From Cryptomeria japonica (Eukaryota; Streptophyta; Pinopsida; Cupressales; Cupressaceae): DNA of 62,000 nucleotides. Where the stretch lies: positions 719,897,867-719,959,866 of the forward strand of contig NC_081413.1 in assembly GCF_030272615.1 (NCBI RefSeq), read 5' to 3'. Under the pieces are notes generated by a model. The model was not told where the DNA came from. It ran no database searches and saw only the letters and a program-made list of their open reading frames with translations. The translations under genes and the position numbers were made by a program. Positions 21,755 through 33,336 of the stretch are shown here, in pieces (the stretch's first letter is position 1; every line of letters begins with the position of its first letter).

Positions 21755-22720
21755 ATGTATAAGAGGGATGCACCAAAGCTAAACAAGTCAAGTTTCTCTA
21801 CATGGCAAAAAAGGATGAAGCTACATTTATCAGGAGTTGGAGAATATGTTGTATACTATCTAGAGAATGATTTTGTCACACCGAGCACCTATCCATTGAC
21901 TATGGAGGAGATAAAAGCAAAGCAAGAACATATTCAAGCAATGATTGAAATAACATCTGCATTGACTGATTCAGAGTTTAATGATCTGGAAGGCTGCAAT
22001 GATGCAAAGGCAATGTGGAATAAGCTCATATCAGTATATGGAGGAGATGAACATGTTCAAAGAGAAAAAGTAGATAGTTTAAGAGGACAACTTGAATCTA
22101 TGAGGATGAATGAAGGTGAGAACATAACTCAGTACAGTACAAGACTAAAGGAGATTGTCAATCAAATCAAAGGAGCAGGTGGAACTATTGAAGAAAAAGA
22201 TATAACAAGTAAGCTGTTAAGAACCCTTCTACCAACTTATGCAATCCGAGTCTCTACAATCAATGAATTGAGGTCTGTACCTAATATGTCAGTTTCCTTG
22301 GATGCTACTATTGGTAAGCTACATGTATTTGAGTTAAGTAATTTTGATAATAGTGGATCTTCGATAAATAAAGTTGAATCTGCATTTAGTTCTTTTCATC
22401 TTGATGAATCTAATGATTACAATGAAAGAAAGTATAAGTACTCTGAAGGAGATCACAGTGGAGCAAGTGAAAGATTTCAGAAGAATATTTAAGTAGTACA
22501 CAAATTGTATGAAGAAATTAGAAAGCAAGAAGAGTTTGAAGCACTATTGGCCAAAAGGTTACTGAGAGGCAAAGGTAAGTATAAAGGAAAACTACCTTTG
22601 AAATGTTTCAATTATGATAAGATTGGACATATGGCTTCTAACTGTCCTGACAAAGATTTTACTGAAAAGAGAGATTACCAAGATGACAGACAGAAAGATA
22701 ACTATTACAGAGGACACTGA
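21755..22720 (+). pseudogene. gag: E2 gag
   Basis: The Met at 21,755 opens 245 codons: RDAPKLNKSSFSTWQKRM, then AKAMWNKLISVYGGDE, EGENITQYSTRLKEI, and KLLRTLLPTYAIRV, all of the copia gag type. A TAA at 22,490-22,492 interrupts, and the frame resumes to 22,720 with the zinc knuckle CFNYDKIGHMASNC at about 22,599-22,646. There the second knuckle Cys is Tyr, as in E1 and E5. It ends at a TGA (22,718-22,720). The Cys-to-Tyr change recurs in two families and may be older than the decay. Confidence 0.85.
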
Positions 22721-22729
22721 GACATCAGA

Positions 22730-24328
22730 AGAAGAGATAGAAAGACATGCTTAATAGCTGATGAGGAATCTAACAATGATAAATCAGATGAGACTGATAC
22801 AAAGGAAGTTGTTTATGTGGCTATCAAGGATGGATCAGATGAAGAAAGGTATGAAGAAAAAGCGCTAATATCTCACATAAACACTTATGATTATTGGTTT
22901 ATAGATAGTGGATGCTCACATCATATGACAGGAGATAAACACAAGTTTGTTATGTTAGAAGATTATGATGGAGGCTATGTTAGATTTGGTAATGATGCAC
23001 CATGTCCGGTAAGAGGTAAAGGATCTATAATACTTCTTGATAATGCAAGATGCAATGATGTTTATTGGGTTGAAGGTTTGAAATACAATTTGTTGAGTGT
23101 AGCACAGCTAAACAACACAAGTTACCAAATAGAATTTCAGAAAGGAATTGTCAAAGTTCATGACAAGAATGGAAAGTTAGCTGCTACCAGGACACAAACA
23201 AAAGGTAATACATTTCACCTTGACTCAACTCGGAATAAGTGTTTGCATGCAAAGATTGATGATACCTGGCTATGGCATAAGAGGTTTTGTCATGTAAATT
23301 TTGATAACCTGATCAAGATAAGTAAGAAGCATAGAGTAAGAGGTCTACCAAGTCTTGAAAAAACTAAGAATGCTATGTGCTGAGGATGCCAAATGGGTAA
23401 GATGACAAGATCAAGCTTTATAAGTAAGTCTTACACTTCTAAGGGAATTTTATATCTAGTGCACACTGATCTTTGTGGTCCTATGAAAGTTCAAAGTTAT
23501 TATGGTGATAAATATTTCATATTATTTGTGGATGACTATTCAAGGATGATGTCAGTAATGTTTTTAAAAGAAAAATCAGAAGCTTTTCAAATGTTTAAAT
23601 GGTACAAGGCAAGAGTTGAAAATGAAATAGGAAGACAACTGAAATGTCTTAGATCAGATAGAGGAGGAGAGTTCACATCTGATGAATTAAACTTATTCTG
23701 CAATGATCATGGTATTAAAAGACAAGTCTCTGCACCTAGAACTCCATAGCATAATGGAATAGCTAAAAGAAGAAACAGATCTATTGTGGATTGTGCTAGA
23801 ACATTGATGATTGAGAAGAAGGTGCCACAAACATTTTAGAGAGAAACAATAAGCACAGCTGTTTACACCTTGAACCGAGTTCAATTGAAGAAAGGTAATT
23901 TGAAGACACCAGATGAGATCTGGTATGATAAGAAGCCTAATGTTAGTTATTTTAAAATCTTTGGAAGTAGATGTTATGTTCATAAAGATGATAGAAATGG
24001 CAAGTTTGATCAGAAAAGTGAAGAAGGAACATTTCTAGGATATTCTTCTAGAAGCAAAGCATTTAAATGTTTGATCAAATCATCTAATAAAATAGTAGAA
24101 AGTGAAAATGTGAAAATTGATGAATTTGCAGAAAGAAATGATGAAGGAAATTCCAAAGAACCAAAAGACTATGATGAATTTGTCTATGTGCAACTGAGAA
24201 GTCCTACTGAGAAAACTGTTGAAGAAAATGAAGAAAATATCCAGTTACCGAGTGATGAAGAAGATCATACAGATCCTACCGAGCCTGTATTAGCCAAGTA
24301 TGTCAGAAGACATCATGCACCAAGTTAG
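22730..24328 (+). pseudogene. pol: E2 pol: protease and integrase
   Basis: The protease motif FIDSGCSHHMTGD lies at about 22,894-22,935 and GLKYNLLSVAQL follows. The zinc-binding segment LWHKRFCHVNFD is legible, but the next Cys block is cut by a TGA (23,381-23,383). The integrase core shows HTDLCGP and LRSDRGGEFTS. The third motif reads NGIAKRRNR, with Lys where the catalytic Glu belongs. Further stops are TAG at 23,747 (CAG), TAG at 23,837 (TGG) and TAG at 24,326. The C-terminal GKFDQKSEEGTFLGYS block is well preserved. Confidence 0.85.
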
Positions 24329-24352
24329 ATTATAGGAGATAAGGATGATCCA

Positions 24353-25939
24353 GTGATGACAAGGAACAAACTAAGACAGAACACATGTTTGATATCTGAA
24401 TTTGAACCGAGAATAGTAAAAGAGGCATTTAATAGTGAAGATTTGGTAAATGCTATGACAAAAGAGATTGATCAAATAAAGAAGAATGACACATGGACAC
24501 TAATCCCAAGACCAAAGGACAAAAATGTAATCAGTACAAAGTGGATTTTCAGAAACAAGCTAAATGAAAAAGGGGAGGTCATTTGAAACAAAGCAAGATT
24601 AGTTTGCAAAGGTTATGCACAAGAAGAAGGAATTGATTATGGTGAAACTTTTGTACATGTTGCTAGACTTGAAGGAGTAAGAACATTGTTGGCCTATGTT
24701 GCTTTCAAGAACTTCAAGGTATATCAAATGGATGTCAAATCTATATTTCTGAATGGAATATTAGAAGAAGAAGTTTTCATTAAACAGCCTAAAGGATTTG
24801 TTGAAGACAATAATAAAGATCAGGTATGTAAGTTGAACAAAGCTTTATATGGTTTGAAACAAGCACCAAGAGCATGGTATGAAAGATTATGCTCTTATTT
24901 GATTAAGATTGGTTTTATAAGGACAAGTGAGAACAGCAACATGTACATGAAGAATGATGAAAATGGAATACTGATCTCAGCCATATTTGTTGATGATATT
25001 ATATTTTGTGGAAATGACTCTTTATGCAAGAGCTTTGGAAATGAAATGAGCAAAGAATTTGAGATGTCATTAATCGGTGAGATAAAGTATTTTATAGGTT
25101 TATAGATACTGCAAATGAAGAATGAGATTTTCATTACTCAATCCAAGTACATAAAGGAAATCTTGAAGAAATTTGGAATGGATGATTCAAAACTAGTAAG
25201 TACTCCTATGACTACCAACTGTAAATTATCAAAGAATGATGAATTTGCATCTATTGATGGGACACTCTACCTATCCATGATAGGAAAACTACAATATGTT
25301 GTTCACAGCAGACCAGACATAGCACATGTAGTAGGTATTGTTGCAAGATTCTTTGCAAATCCTAAGGAAACATACATGACAGCAATCAAAAGAATTTTTA
25401 GATACTTGAAAGGCACAGAGGATTATGGCTTAGTATATCAGAAAGGAAATGATTTTGATTTAAAATTTTATACTGATGCTTATTGGGCAGGCAACATTGA
25501 TGACAGAAAAAGCACAAGTGGTGGAGCTTTCTTTTTAGGAGAAAGACTAGTGAGTTGGCTTAGCAAGAAACAAGGATGTGTTTCACAGTCAACAACGGAA
25601 GCTGAATACATTGTTGTAGCATTGAATTGTACCAACATTGCATGGATCAAACAACTGTTGGAAGGTATAAATGAGAAATTTACCAAGCCAGTAACTATAT
25701 TCTGTGACAATACTAGTGCCATTAATATTTCAAAAAATCATGTTATGCACTCTAAGACAAAGCACATATCTATCAAATATCATTATCTTAGAGAAGAAGC
25801 TCAAGAGAAGAAAGTGGTGTTGGAATATGTTAGCACAAAGGAGCAAATAGCAGATATCTTCACCAAGCCACTACCAAAGGACACTTTTGAATATCTCAAA
25901 AGTAAGTTAGGGGTCCTACCCCTATCTTCTACTCACTGA
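24353..25939 (+). pseudogene. pol: E2 pol: reverse transcriptase and RNase H
   Basis: The reverse transcriptase reads [54 protein letters not shown] and the catalytic FVDDIIFCG (about 24,985-25,012). Stops occur at 24,584 and 25,103. From 25,115 a 274-codon open stretch covers the connection and RNase H: RPDIAHVVG, DAYWAGNIDDRKSTSG, STTEAEYIV, IFCDNTSAINISKN, TKHISIKYH and TKEQIADIFTKPLPKDTFEYL. This is the best preserved RNase H in the window, with all expected acidic residues visible. Confidence 0.9.
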
Positions 25940-26192
25940 CCAAGTTCGGTGAAAGCATCAATCTGATGACTCTATTGAATACCTTTTGGGAGTTGATGTT
26001 GGAGTTATACACTTTAGAATATTTTCTAAAAGTGTACTGGAATTAATACTGGAAATAATATAGAGAATATTACAGGGAACAGGAATTGAAGACAAATGCT
26101 CTGACCGAGACTCAGTTGATACACAATAGCAGGAAATAACTTCTTATAGAAACAAATTATGTTTTAGTTCTTTTCTTTTGGGCATTGTTGTC

Positions 26193-26371
26193 AAAGGGGG
26201 AGAATACCTATTAAAGGAAGAGAAGAGTGGACTACAGATTGGAAAGAAGACTGAGAAAACAGGAGAAGTCTAATGTATGGGAGAGAGCATTTCAGCATTT
26301 CAGAATCACAGCAATTCGAATCTATTAAGGTCAAATCAATTGGTTTTTCCATCAATGCCAAAGGGGGAGAT
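26193..26371 (+). other. E2 doubled polypurine tract
   Basis: AAAGGGGGAGAA at about 26,193-26,204, and AAAGGGGGAGAT at 26,360-26,371 touching the 3' LTR. Confidence 0.8.
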
Positions 26372-27918
26372 TGTTGGAAATATTGCATTATAACAGACAA
26401 TGAAAGATTGTTGGCATTTCAATAAGGATATTGAGAAAGTTGTTGATGATTATGGATATAACTGATTAAAGATGTTTTGCTATCTTGATATTATTATTTT
26501 TTCATTGATGTCAAGAAATTGATTTTCTAATTTAGTATGATGTTGCCATATCTTGAGAAGTATGATATGAAGATTATAAAGAAGTCGGTAAAAGACACAG
26601 GAAAGAATATGATGAATAAAGGGATGAATAAAGTATTCAATGGCCAACAACTACCGAGTCAGACAATGATGAGATCATGATGTTTTAGATTTTTTTAACA
26701 TCATACATATGTTGTAAAATGTAAAGGTTAATACTATACTATGTTATCAAGCAAAGAACCTAGTCGGTAAACCCTAAGGAACCTAGTCAATAAACCCTAA
26801 GGTTATCGCTATCAGTTAATGAAGGCGGAATGTCTACCGAGTGAAGTTTAGTATTCACCGAGTTGCTACCGAGTTGTAACCGAGCTATAACAGAAAGCAT
26901 TAAATGTTTACATGCAGTATTTAATGAAAGAAGCTGATGAGCTAGAGTGGATCAATGATTGGTAAGCCGTGGAAGAAATTTGTTAACGAATCTAAGGCAA
27001 TGGAAAGTCGACATGAAGATCTACAACTCAAATTGAACTGTAATACCCTGGCACAAGTTCCAAGACTATTATTCAAGTTCCAAGGCGGGGTAAAACATTT
27101 TTAGATCAAAAGATGCATTGAACCTGGACAAGATTGAAGATCTGATGGCTATGATTGATCATGGGAAATGTGATCAAGGAGATTAAGCGGATACCTAATT
27201 GTTTATAAATAGGAAATTGTTGATAAACAATGTATGCGGGAAAGTGTATGCACAGGGATGCTACATAGTGATTACTGAGCACAGAAGCTTGAAGACCTGT
27301 TAGAATAATAGAGTACAGAAGCCCAGTAGATAGACAAGATTAGTTCTATGTCTAGATTGTATTGAACAAATAGGAATCTGCTTTAGCATTTTAGATGTGA
27401 AGTTGCAGATAGATTTTATTACTGTTATTTTGTGAAAGTGACAAAAAATCTCTTAACCGAGTGGACTTAATAGTCTTATATATAAATCCTCTAGCAAGGT
27501 TACATTCTGATTGAGTGTTTGAAATCCTTTGACAAGGTCACTTCTAACAAAGTTAAGATCCTAACAGATCTGAGGGAAATCCCTTAACTGGGTCACATCT
27601 AGCAATGTGTTTGTAATCTTTAACAGGATTTGCTTTTAATCGAGCATACTCTAGAAGAGTGTATTTCTTAGTGGGTCTGAAATCCCACAGTGGTTTTTCC
27701 CTATTTGAGTTTCCATGTTAAATCTAGTGTTATGAGGTTTATATTGTTCATATGCTTTTGAGTTTGCATGTTTGATAGTTTTGGTTATATGACTGATATA
27801 TATGTTACCGAGGTTGAATCTGATGTTTTTATGGATGATTAAGTTTGTATGATTCATCCCCCCCCTCTCATGTTGTTGGCTATTGGATCTATACTTATTT
27901 TAAGTATCAGAACTATCA
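26372..27918 (+). repeat. E2 3' LTR
   Basis: 1,547 bp, TGTTGGAAATATTG to ACTATCA. TATAAATAGG at 27,204-27,213 is a good TATA box. A duplicated AACCTAGTC..TAAACCCTAAGG stretch near 26,757-26,803 and a duplicated ACCGAGTTG stretch near 26,857-26,880 make it 31 bp longer than the 5' LTR. Confidence 0.95.
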
Positions 27919-27923
27919 TTGTG

Positions 27924-28111
27924 GATGTTATTGTCTTTCTATTTCATGCATTAATCTTTACCGGTACTACAATTAACTATTAAGACTGTCTACCGGCATA
28001 AAGTTTGGTTAACTGGTATTAAGCATTAAGTTTTTGTTAAGTTAATTTTGGTTGAATTTATTGGACAACTGATTCACCCCCCCCCCTCTCAGTTGTCATC
28101 AGGATCTAACA
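27924..28111 (+). repeat. E1 3' LTR, second part
   Basis: This resumes GATGTTATTGTCTTTC exactly where the first part stopped and ends ATCTAACA. It contains the perfect 9-bp hairpin GACAACTGA/TCAGTTGTC around a C run (28,064-28,097). Confidence 0.9.
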
Positions 28112-29345
28112 GCCCTAGAGCCCCAATTAGCCCTAACTAACCAGTTCTTGTGGATTTTCTCACAATTTCCCCAAAGACCCACACAAACTCTTTGATGATC
28201 AAGATACCCTTTTGGAAGTAATTTCCAATTTATTAAGTGAGGAATCTCAGTCTGATTGTACAGGTATGGAGCCCAAGAAATGGTTATTTTAGAGGGTTTT
28301 AGGCTTGTTTTGGTCTTTTTCCAAGGGTTAGGTGTCTTCCTTGATCTGCAACACCTCCAAAATCATACATATGCTCTACCACACCCTACTTGTTCATTCC
28401 AAACACTTTGCAACTCCAACCCTACTCATCCTTGCAAACATTTGCATAATCTCATTCATTTCCTAACTAGCTATGACTGAGCTCACCTAGGAAATGATGC
28501 TCATTGGCCTTTCAATGACCTCCAAAATAAAATAAAATCTATGTATAGTGTACAAAGGTTCCATGGCTTGAGTCCCAAGGGTTATTAATAAAAACTCAAA
28601 GGACTTCAAGCTGGAACCATGTTTGGGCCTCTCAAACCCTTGCTTAGGTCAAGAGCTTGCAAAATTGAAAACTTAATTTAAACCTGCAATAAAAATAATG
28701 AAAATTCTTCCTAAGCACTGCAAGAACATGTACAAAACAACAAGAAAATAACAGCAATGCAATCAATCCATTAAGTACGGTCTGCTGCTCTAATTCTTGA
28801 AAAATGCAAGGTAAAACTCAAAAATGGTCTCCAATTTGTATTCCAATCTACTCCAGGCATTCAACAACCTCATTACTTTCATTCTAAAAGAATTTATATG
28901 CCATTTTTGTCCTAACTAACTCTCCATTAGTTTCCTAACCAGTCCTTTGCTCACAAATGCAAAAAGTTGCTCAACGTTTCAAAAAGTTGTCAAGCAACTT
29001 TGACAACTTTTGCCAAAAAGTGCATTTTTTCCTTACATGCTTTATTTTCTCCTCCAAACCATCTCGGATGATTAAAGACAATTACATTAACATGTCCCAA
29101 TTCCAAACAAGGCTATTCAAGGCATTTTACATCAAAATGCAAGATTATGCCATTTTAGGCTTACAAGCCAAAATTGAGCAAATGCATTGTCCTAAGGACA
29201 TTCAACCTACCAAAACATATGAGGACCTAAGAGAAAACTCTTATTCACCATCTCAAACTAAAATATGAACAAACACACCAAAATGAACAAATTGGACTCA
29301 AAACTAGGTGCTCCTGCACCAAATAGGAATCCTAGTTTACATTTT
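28112..29345. other. no recognisable feature between E1 and E3
   Basis: Non-coding, with no LTR end, primer site or retroelement domain seen. One open stretch of 103 codons (28,957-29,268) has no recognisable motif and I do not call it a gene. Confidence 0.45.
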
Positions 29346-29575
29346 CACATATACTCTCCTTCAACTGTATCTCCATGTCTTCCACTGGTAACTGGATATC
29401 AATCATATATAGTTCTTCTCCCCCTTTGACAATCATGCCAAAGTGAAGGTAAATCATACAGCTTCATACTTCACCAATCTGCAACTAGTTGCTCCCCTAT
29501 GAAGTAGCTCCACTCTACACCAATCTTTCTTCAAGATTTTCAATAGGCTTCAGGACTGATGTCTTCCACATCTAC

Positions 29576-30357
29576 TTAATTAACTTCATTTAGGGGTACA
29601 AACCCTAACTTACCTCTAAGATATTCAAATGTAGCCTTAGGTAGAGGTTTAGTAAAGATATCTACTAGTTGTTCTTTTGCAGATACATGCTCTAGTGACA
29701 CATCTTTACTTTGCACTTTCTCTCTCAGCAAATGATACTTCGGCTCAATATGCTTAGTTATAGCATGTAAAACCAGGTTCTTTGAAATGTTTATAGCACT
29801 TGTGTTATCAGAGAAAATCCTTACTGATTCTGATATCTTCAACTTGAAACCTTCCATAATGTGTTGCATCTAGATTGCTTGTGTACAATTCATGTATGAT
29901 GCAACATATTCAGCTTCTGCAGTTGATTGAGAGATACAACTCTATTTCTTGCTACTCTGAGACACTAATCTACCTCTAAGAAAAAATTATCCTCTGGTTG
30001 TAATCTTCATGTCATCAACATTACCTTCCTAGTCTACATCTATATAGACTTTCAAATCAAAGTCTCCTACATATATGAATAGCATAATCCATAATCAATT
30101 GTACCTTTCAAATATCTAAAAATTCTTTTAGTTGTAACCATGTGTGTCTCCTTCAGACTTTTCTAAAATATGGCAACCAATCCAATTGCATGAGCAATAT
30201 ACGATCTGTTGTGAACAACATAATGTAGTTTCCCTATCATAGACCTGTACTCTTTTTCATCAACTGATGCAGAATCATCTTCCTTAGACAATTTACATCT
30301 TGTAACCATTGGTGTTCCAACTGGTTTACAGTCTCCCATTCCAAAAGTCTTCAACAC
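29576..30357 (-). pseudogene. pol: E3 pol: RNase H
   Basis: Two open pieces. 30,163-30,357 carries the connection segment (KTFGMGDCKPVGTPM ... MIGKLHYVVHN). 29,576-29,869 carries IFSDNTSAINISKN, TKHIEPKYHLLRE and AKEQLVDIFTKPLPKATFEYL. The active-site Cys-Asp-Asn reads Ser-Asp-Asn, with the Asp kept. The middle (DDRKST and AEAEY region, 29,870-30,160) is degraded by stops and shifts but still similar to E2. Confidence 0.8.
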
Positions 30358-30402
30358 TTATTTCACATACTTGGACTATGTGATAAAAATTCCTTCCTTC
30401 AT

Positions 30403-31307
30403 CTATTGAATTTGCAAACCTGTGAAAAAATTGATCTCACCTACCAAAGACATCTCAAATTCACTTTTCATCTCATTAGCAAAGTCATCACACATGTCAT
30501 CATTACCTCCAAAAATGATATCATCCACAAATACCTCACTAACCACTATCTTATCTCCTTCTATCTTCAGATATATGTTACTATCTTCACTGGTTCTATG
30601 AAATCCTATCTTCACCAAGTGAGAATGCAGTATTTCATACCATAGTCTAGGTGCCTGCTTCAAACCATATAGTGCCTTGTGTAATTTGCACACCATATCC
30701 TTTGCTTCAGTCAATGCATAACCATCTGGTTGTTCAATGTAAACTTCCTCTCCCAATATTCCATTTAGAAATGTTGACTTCACAACCATCTGATATTGAA
30801 TCCTCTATATGTTGCAAATGCAAGTAGAGTCCTTACTCCTTCCAATCTTGCAACTGGTGCAAATGTCTCACCATAGTCTTCACCTTCTTCTTGTGCATAA
30901 CCTTTGCATACCATTCTGGATTTCCTTCTGACCACTACTCCATCTTGATTTAGTTTATTTCTGAATACCCATTTAGTACCTATTACATTCTTGTTCTCTA
31001 GTCTAAGTACTAGTGACGATGTATTGTTCTTCTCAATCTGGTTAATCTATTCTTCCATTGCCTTGATCCAATGTTCATCTCCAAAGGCTTCCTTTTTTGT
31101 TCTAGGCTCAATAGTGGAGATCATACAAGAGTTCTCTCTTATGCCTCTTCTAGTTAATACACCTGCATTCATGTCTCCAATAATCTTATCAGGGTTATGA
31201 TTGAGTCTAACATACATTGGAATAACATGATCATGGTCTTCATGGTCTTTAGGTTCTTCTTCTTTAGGACCTACCTGTTTTGGTTGAACTGGTGCATCAG
31301 TATTCAA
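30403..31307 (-). pseudogene. pol: E3 pol: reverse transcriptase
   Basis: The piece 30,403-30,789 reads [27 protein letters not shown] (catalytic Asp pair intact) and EMSLVGEINFFTGLQI. Upstream, 31,047-31,307 carries the variable linker and REACT-like start PRTKKEAFGDEHWIKAME. Between them, stops interrupt the TKW and [10 protein letters not shown] regions. The upstream linker is Pro/Glu/Asp-rich as in E2. Confidence 0.8.
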
Positions 31308-31399
31308 CTCAACAACTTATGTCTTTACCGGTTCTGGTTCCAGAAACAATATGTAAGGTTCTTCTTCCTCCTTCTCCTTGTTGGTTTCTCCTGAATCTT

Positions 31400-32330
31400 T
31401 AGGAAACTCATCTACTCAAACATTAACACTTTCAATGATCTTCTTAGTTCGTTTGTTGTAAAACTTGTCAGCTTTTATCTTGGTGGGGTAACCAAGAAAT
31501 ATGCCTTCATCACTGTTAGCATCAAACTTACCAATATAATCACCTCTTTTGATAAAACATTTGCTACCAAAAATCTTAAAGTAACTGGAATTAGGTTATC
31601 TACCATACCAGTATTCATATGGTGTTTTATCCTTACCTCTTTTAACCAGTATCTAGTTCATTGTGTAAATAGTTGTGCTGATAGCTTCTCTCCAGAATGT
31701 CTTAGCTACACCTCCTTGAATTAGCATAGTCCTTGTAGCTTCAACTACTGACTGATTGTTCCTCTCTGCAATACCATTCTATTGTGGTGTCTTAGGTGCA
31801 AAAATTTGCCTCTTAATTCCATTGTCTTCACAATATCTAATGAATTCCTCTGAAGTAAATTCACCACCTTGATAAGTTCTTAAGCACTTAAGCTTTCTTC
31901 TACTTTCATTTTCAACTAAGTCTCTAAATTCCTTAAACTTGCTAAAAGCTTATGTTTTGTCCTTCAAGAATGTGACCCACATCATCATTGAGCAATCATC
32001 AGTAAAGATCATGAAATACCGATCACCTTGAATACTCCTAGTCCTCATTGGTCCACAAAGGTCGGTATGAAAAAAATCTAGCAAATTTTCTGCTAAGAAA
32101 GATTTGCCCTTGAAGGTTGAGGATGTCATCTTTCCTAATTGACATTCCTTGCACAAAGCATTCACCAGTTTGTCCAACTATGGCAAACCTCTTACCGATT
32201 TGGACTTACTGACTCTTACAATGCTATCAAAGTTTATATGAGAAAATCTTCGATGTTAAAGCCAACTATAATCTAATTTTTTAATTAAGCAACTTTTGAC
32301 TTTAGAATTTAGGTGAAACAAGTTACCTTT
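31400..32330 (-). pseudogene. pol: E3 pol: integrase
   Basis: The piece 31,950-32,177 reads LCKECQLGKM, HTDLCGPMRTRSIQGDRYF and TDDCSMMMWVTFLKDK, giving part of the zinc-binding site and the first catalytic Asp. Lower positions retain a degraded ..GGEFTS.EF and PQQNG region (about 31,740-31,880) and the KCFIKRGDYIGKFD block (about 31,500-31,570). Several stops break the frame. Confidence 0.75.
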
Positions 32331-32333
32331 TGT

Positions 32334-33331
32334 CTATTTTCCAGTTGCAATCAGTTCACCTTTAATTCCATAAATCTTGCGCATTCCATTCTTGAATTCC
32401 AATGGGTAACCTTTGTCATTGAGTTGAGCAACACTCAAAAGATTGTGTTTCAATCCTTCAACCCAATAGACATCATCTGCACTGCTCTTACCATTTAGAG
32501 AGATGGATCCCTTTCCTTTCACCATGCAGGGTGAGTCATTCGCAAATCTCACAACACCTCTATCAAATTTCTTCAAAGTAAGAAACTTACTCCGGTCACC
32601 GGTTATGTGGTGTGAAAAACCACTATCTATAATCTAGTCATCAAAACTATCCATGTGAGAGACTAAAGCCTTCTGATCTGACATCTCTTCTTTAATAGCA
32701 ACAAAGACAATGTCCTCATTTGCATCTTCCTTGGATTCTTCATCTGTAATTCCTTCATCTATTGCAATGAGATAATTTCTCTTACCTTTTTTCTTTATAC
32801 TTCCTATACTTCTCACATTTTTCCTCATTATCTCCATTTGGACAGTTAGCAACAATATGTCCAATCCAGTTACATGTAAAACACTTCAATAGTAATTTAC
32901 CTTTGTACTTACTGGTACCTCTAGGTAACCACTTGGCTAGCAATGCTTCAAGCTCAATCAGACCATCTTCATCATCTACCTCTTTGTTGGATCTAGATTC
33001 ATGATTGTAGCTTACTTCTCTATTTTTCCTTGTTAGTGGAGTTGAGAGTGAGGCTCTAAATGCAGATTCTGATTTTTGAGCACTTCCATAATAACCATTT
33101 AATTCAAAAGCAGTCAGTTTACCAATGAAAGAGTCAAGAGTTACTTTTGTCTTATCAATAGATTTGAGTTCCTGAATGGCTGCAACTTGGATAGTGTAGA
33201 CTGGTAGAAGGGTTCTCAACACCTTGCTAATCACAGTGGTATCCCCCACTATACCTCCAGCACTCTTGATTTCACCGACTATCTCTTTGATTCTCTAACC
33301 ATACTGTTGAATATTTTCACCTTCAATCATC
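32334..33331 (-). pseudogene. gag: E3 gag C-terminal part and protease
   Basis: On the left side of the solo LTR, 32,782-33,249 reads VLRTLLPVYTIQVA and a zinc knuckle CFTCNWIGHIVANC (about 32,840-32,890). Here, unlike in E1, E2 and E5, the second Cys is intact. After a frame change, 32,634-32,864 carries the acidic linker. Near 32,600-32,640 the protease motif (IDSGFSHHITGD-like) is damaged, followed by 32,334-32,576 with GLKHNLLSVAQL. Confidence 0.8.
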
Positions 33332-33336
33332 CGCAT

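Larger units (their letters stand above)
20175..27918 (+). mobile_element. E2: complete Ty1/copia retrotransposon nested in the E1 3' LTR
   Basis: E2 is 7,744 bp with both LTRs, primer site, gag-pol and polypurine tract, flanked by the 5-bp duplication TTGTG (20,170-20,174 and 27,919-27,923). The empty site is preserved in the E1 5' LTR (TTATGTGTTGTGGATG). The LTRs differ by about 4% (12 of the first 290 bases) plus two short tandem duplications of about 31 bp in all that occur only in the 3' LTR. It belongs to a different family from E1, since LTRs and gag differ. Confidence 0.95.
13076..28111 (+). mobile_element. E1: Ty1/copia retrotransposon (Sirevirus-like), decayed and split
   Basis: E1 runs from a truncated 5' LTR, through the primer site, gag, protease, integrase, reverse transcriptase and RNase H, to the polypurine tract and 3' LTR. 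The gene order with integrase before reverse transcriptase defines Ty1/copia. A 1.3-kb insertion interrupts the protease and the whole element E2 interrupts the 3' LTR. The comparable LTR portions differ by roughly 10%, the oldest of the left-hand cluster. Gag form, CDNT..HSKTKH-type RNase H and a doubled polypurine tract suggest the Sirevirus side of copia. That lineage call is an inference. Confidence 0.85.

Noticed and set aside
28957-29268. Open frame of 103 codons in the gap between E1 and E3
   Set aside because: No motif, no second copy and no supporting context; chance open frame in AT-rich DNA.
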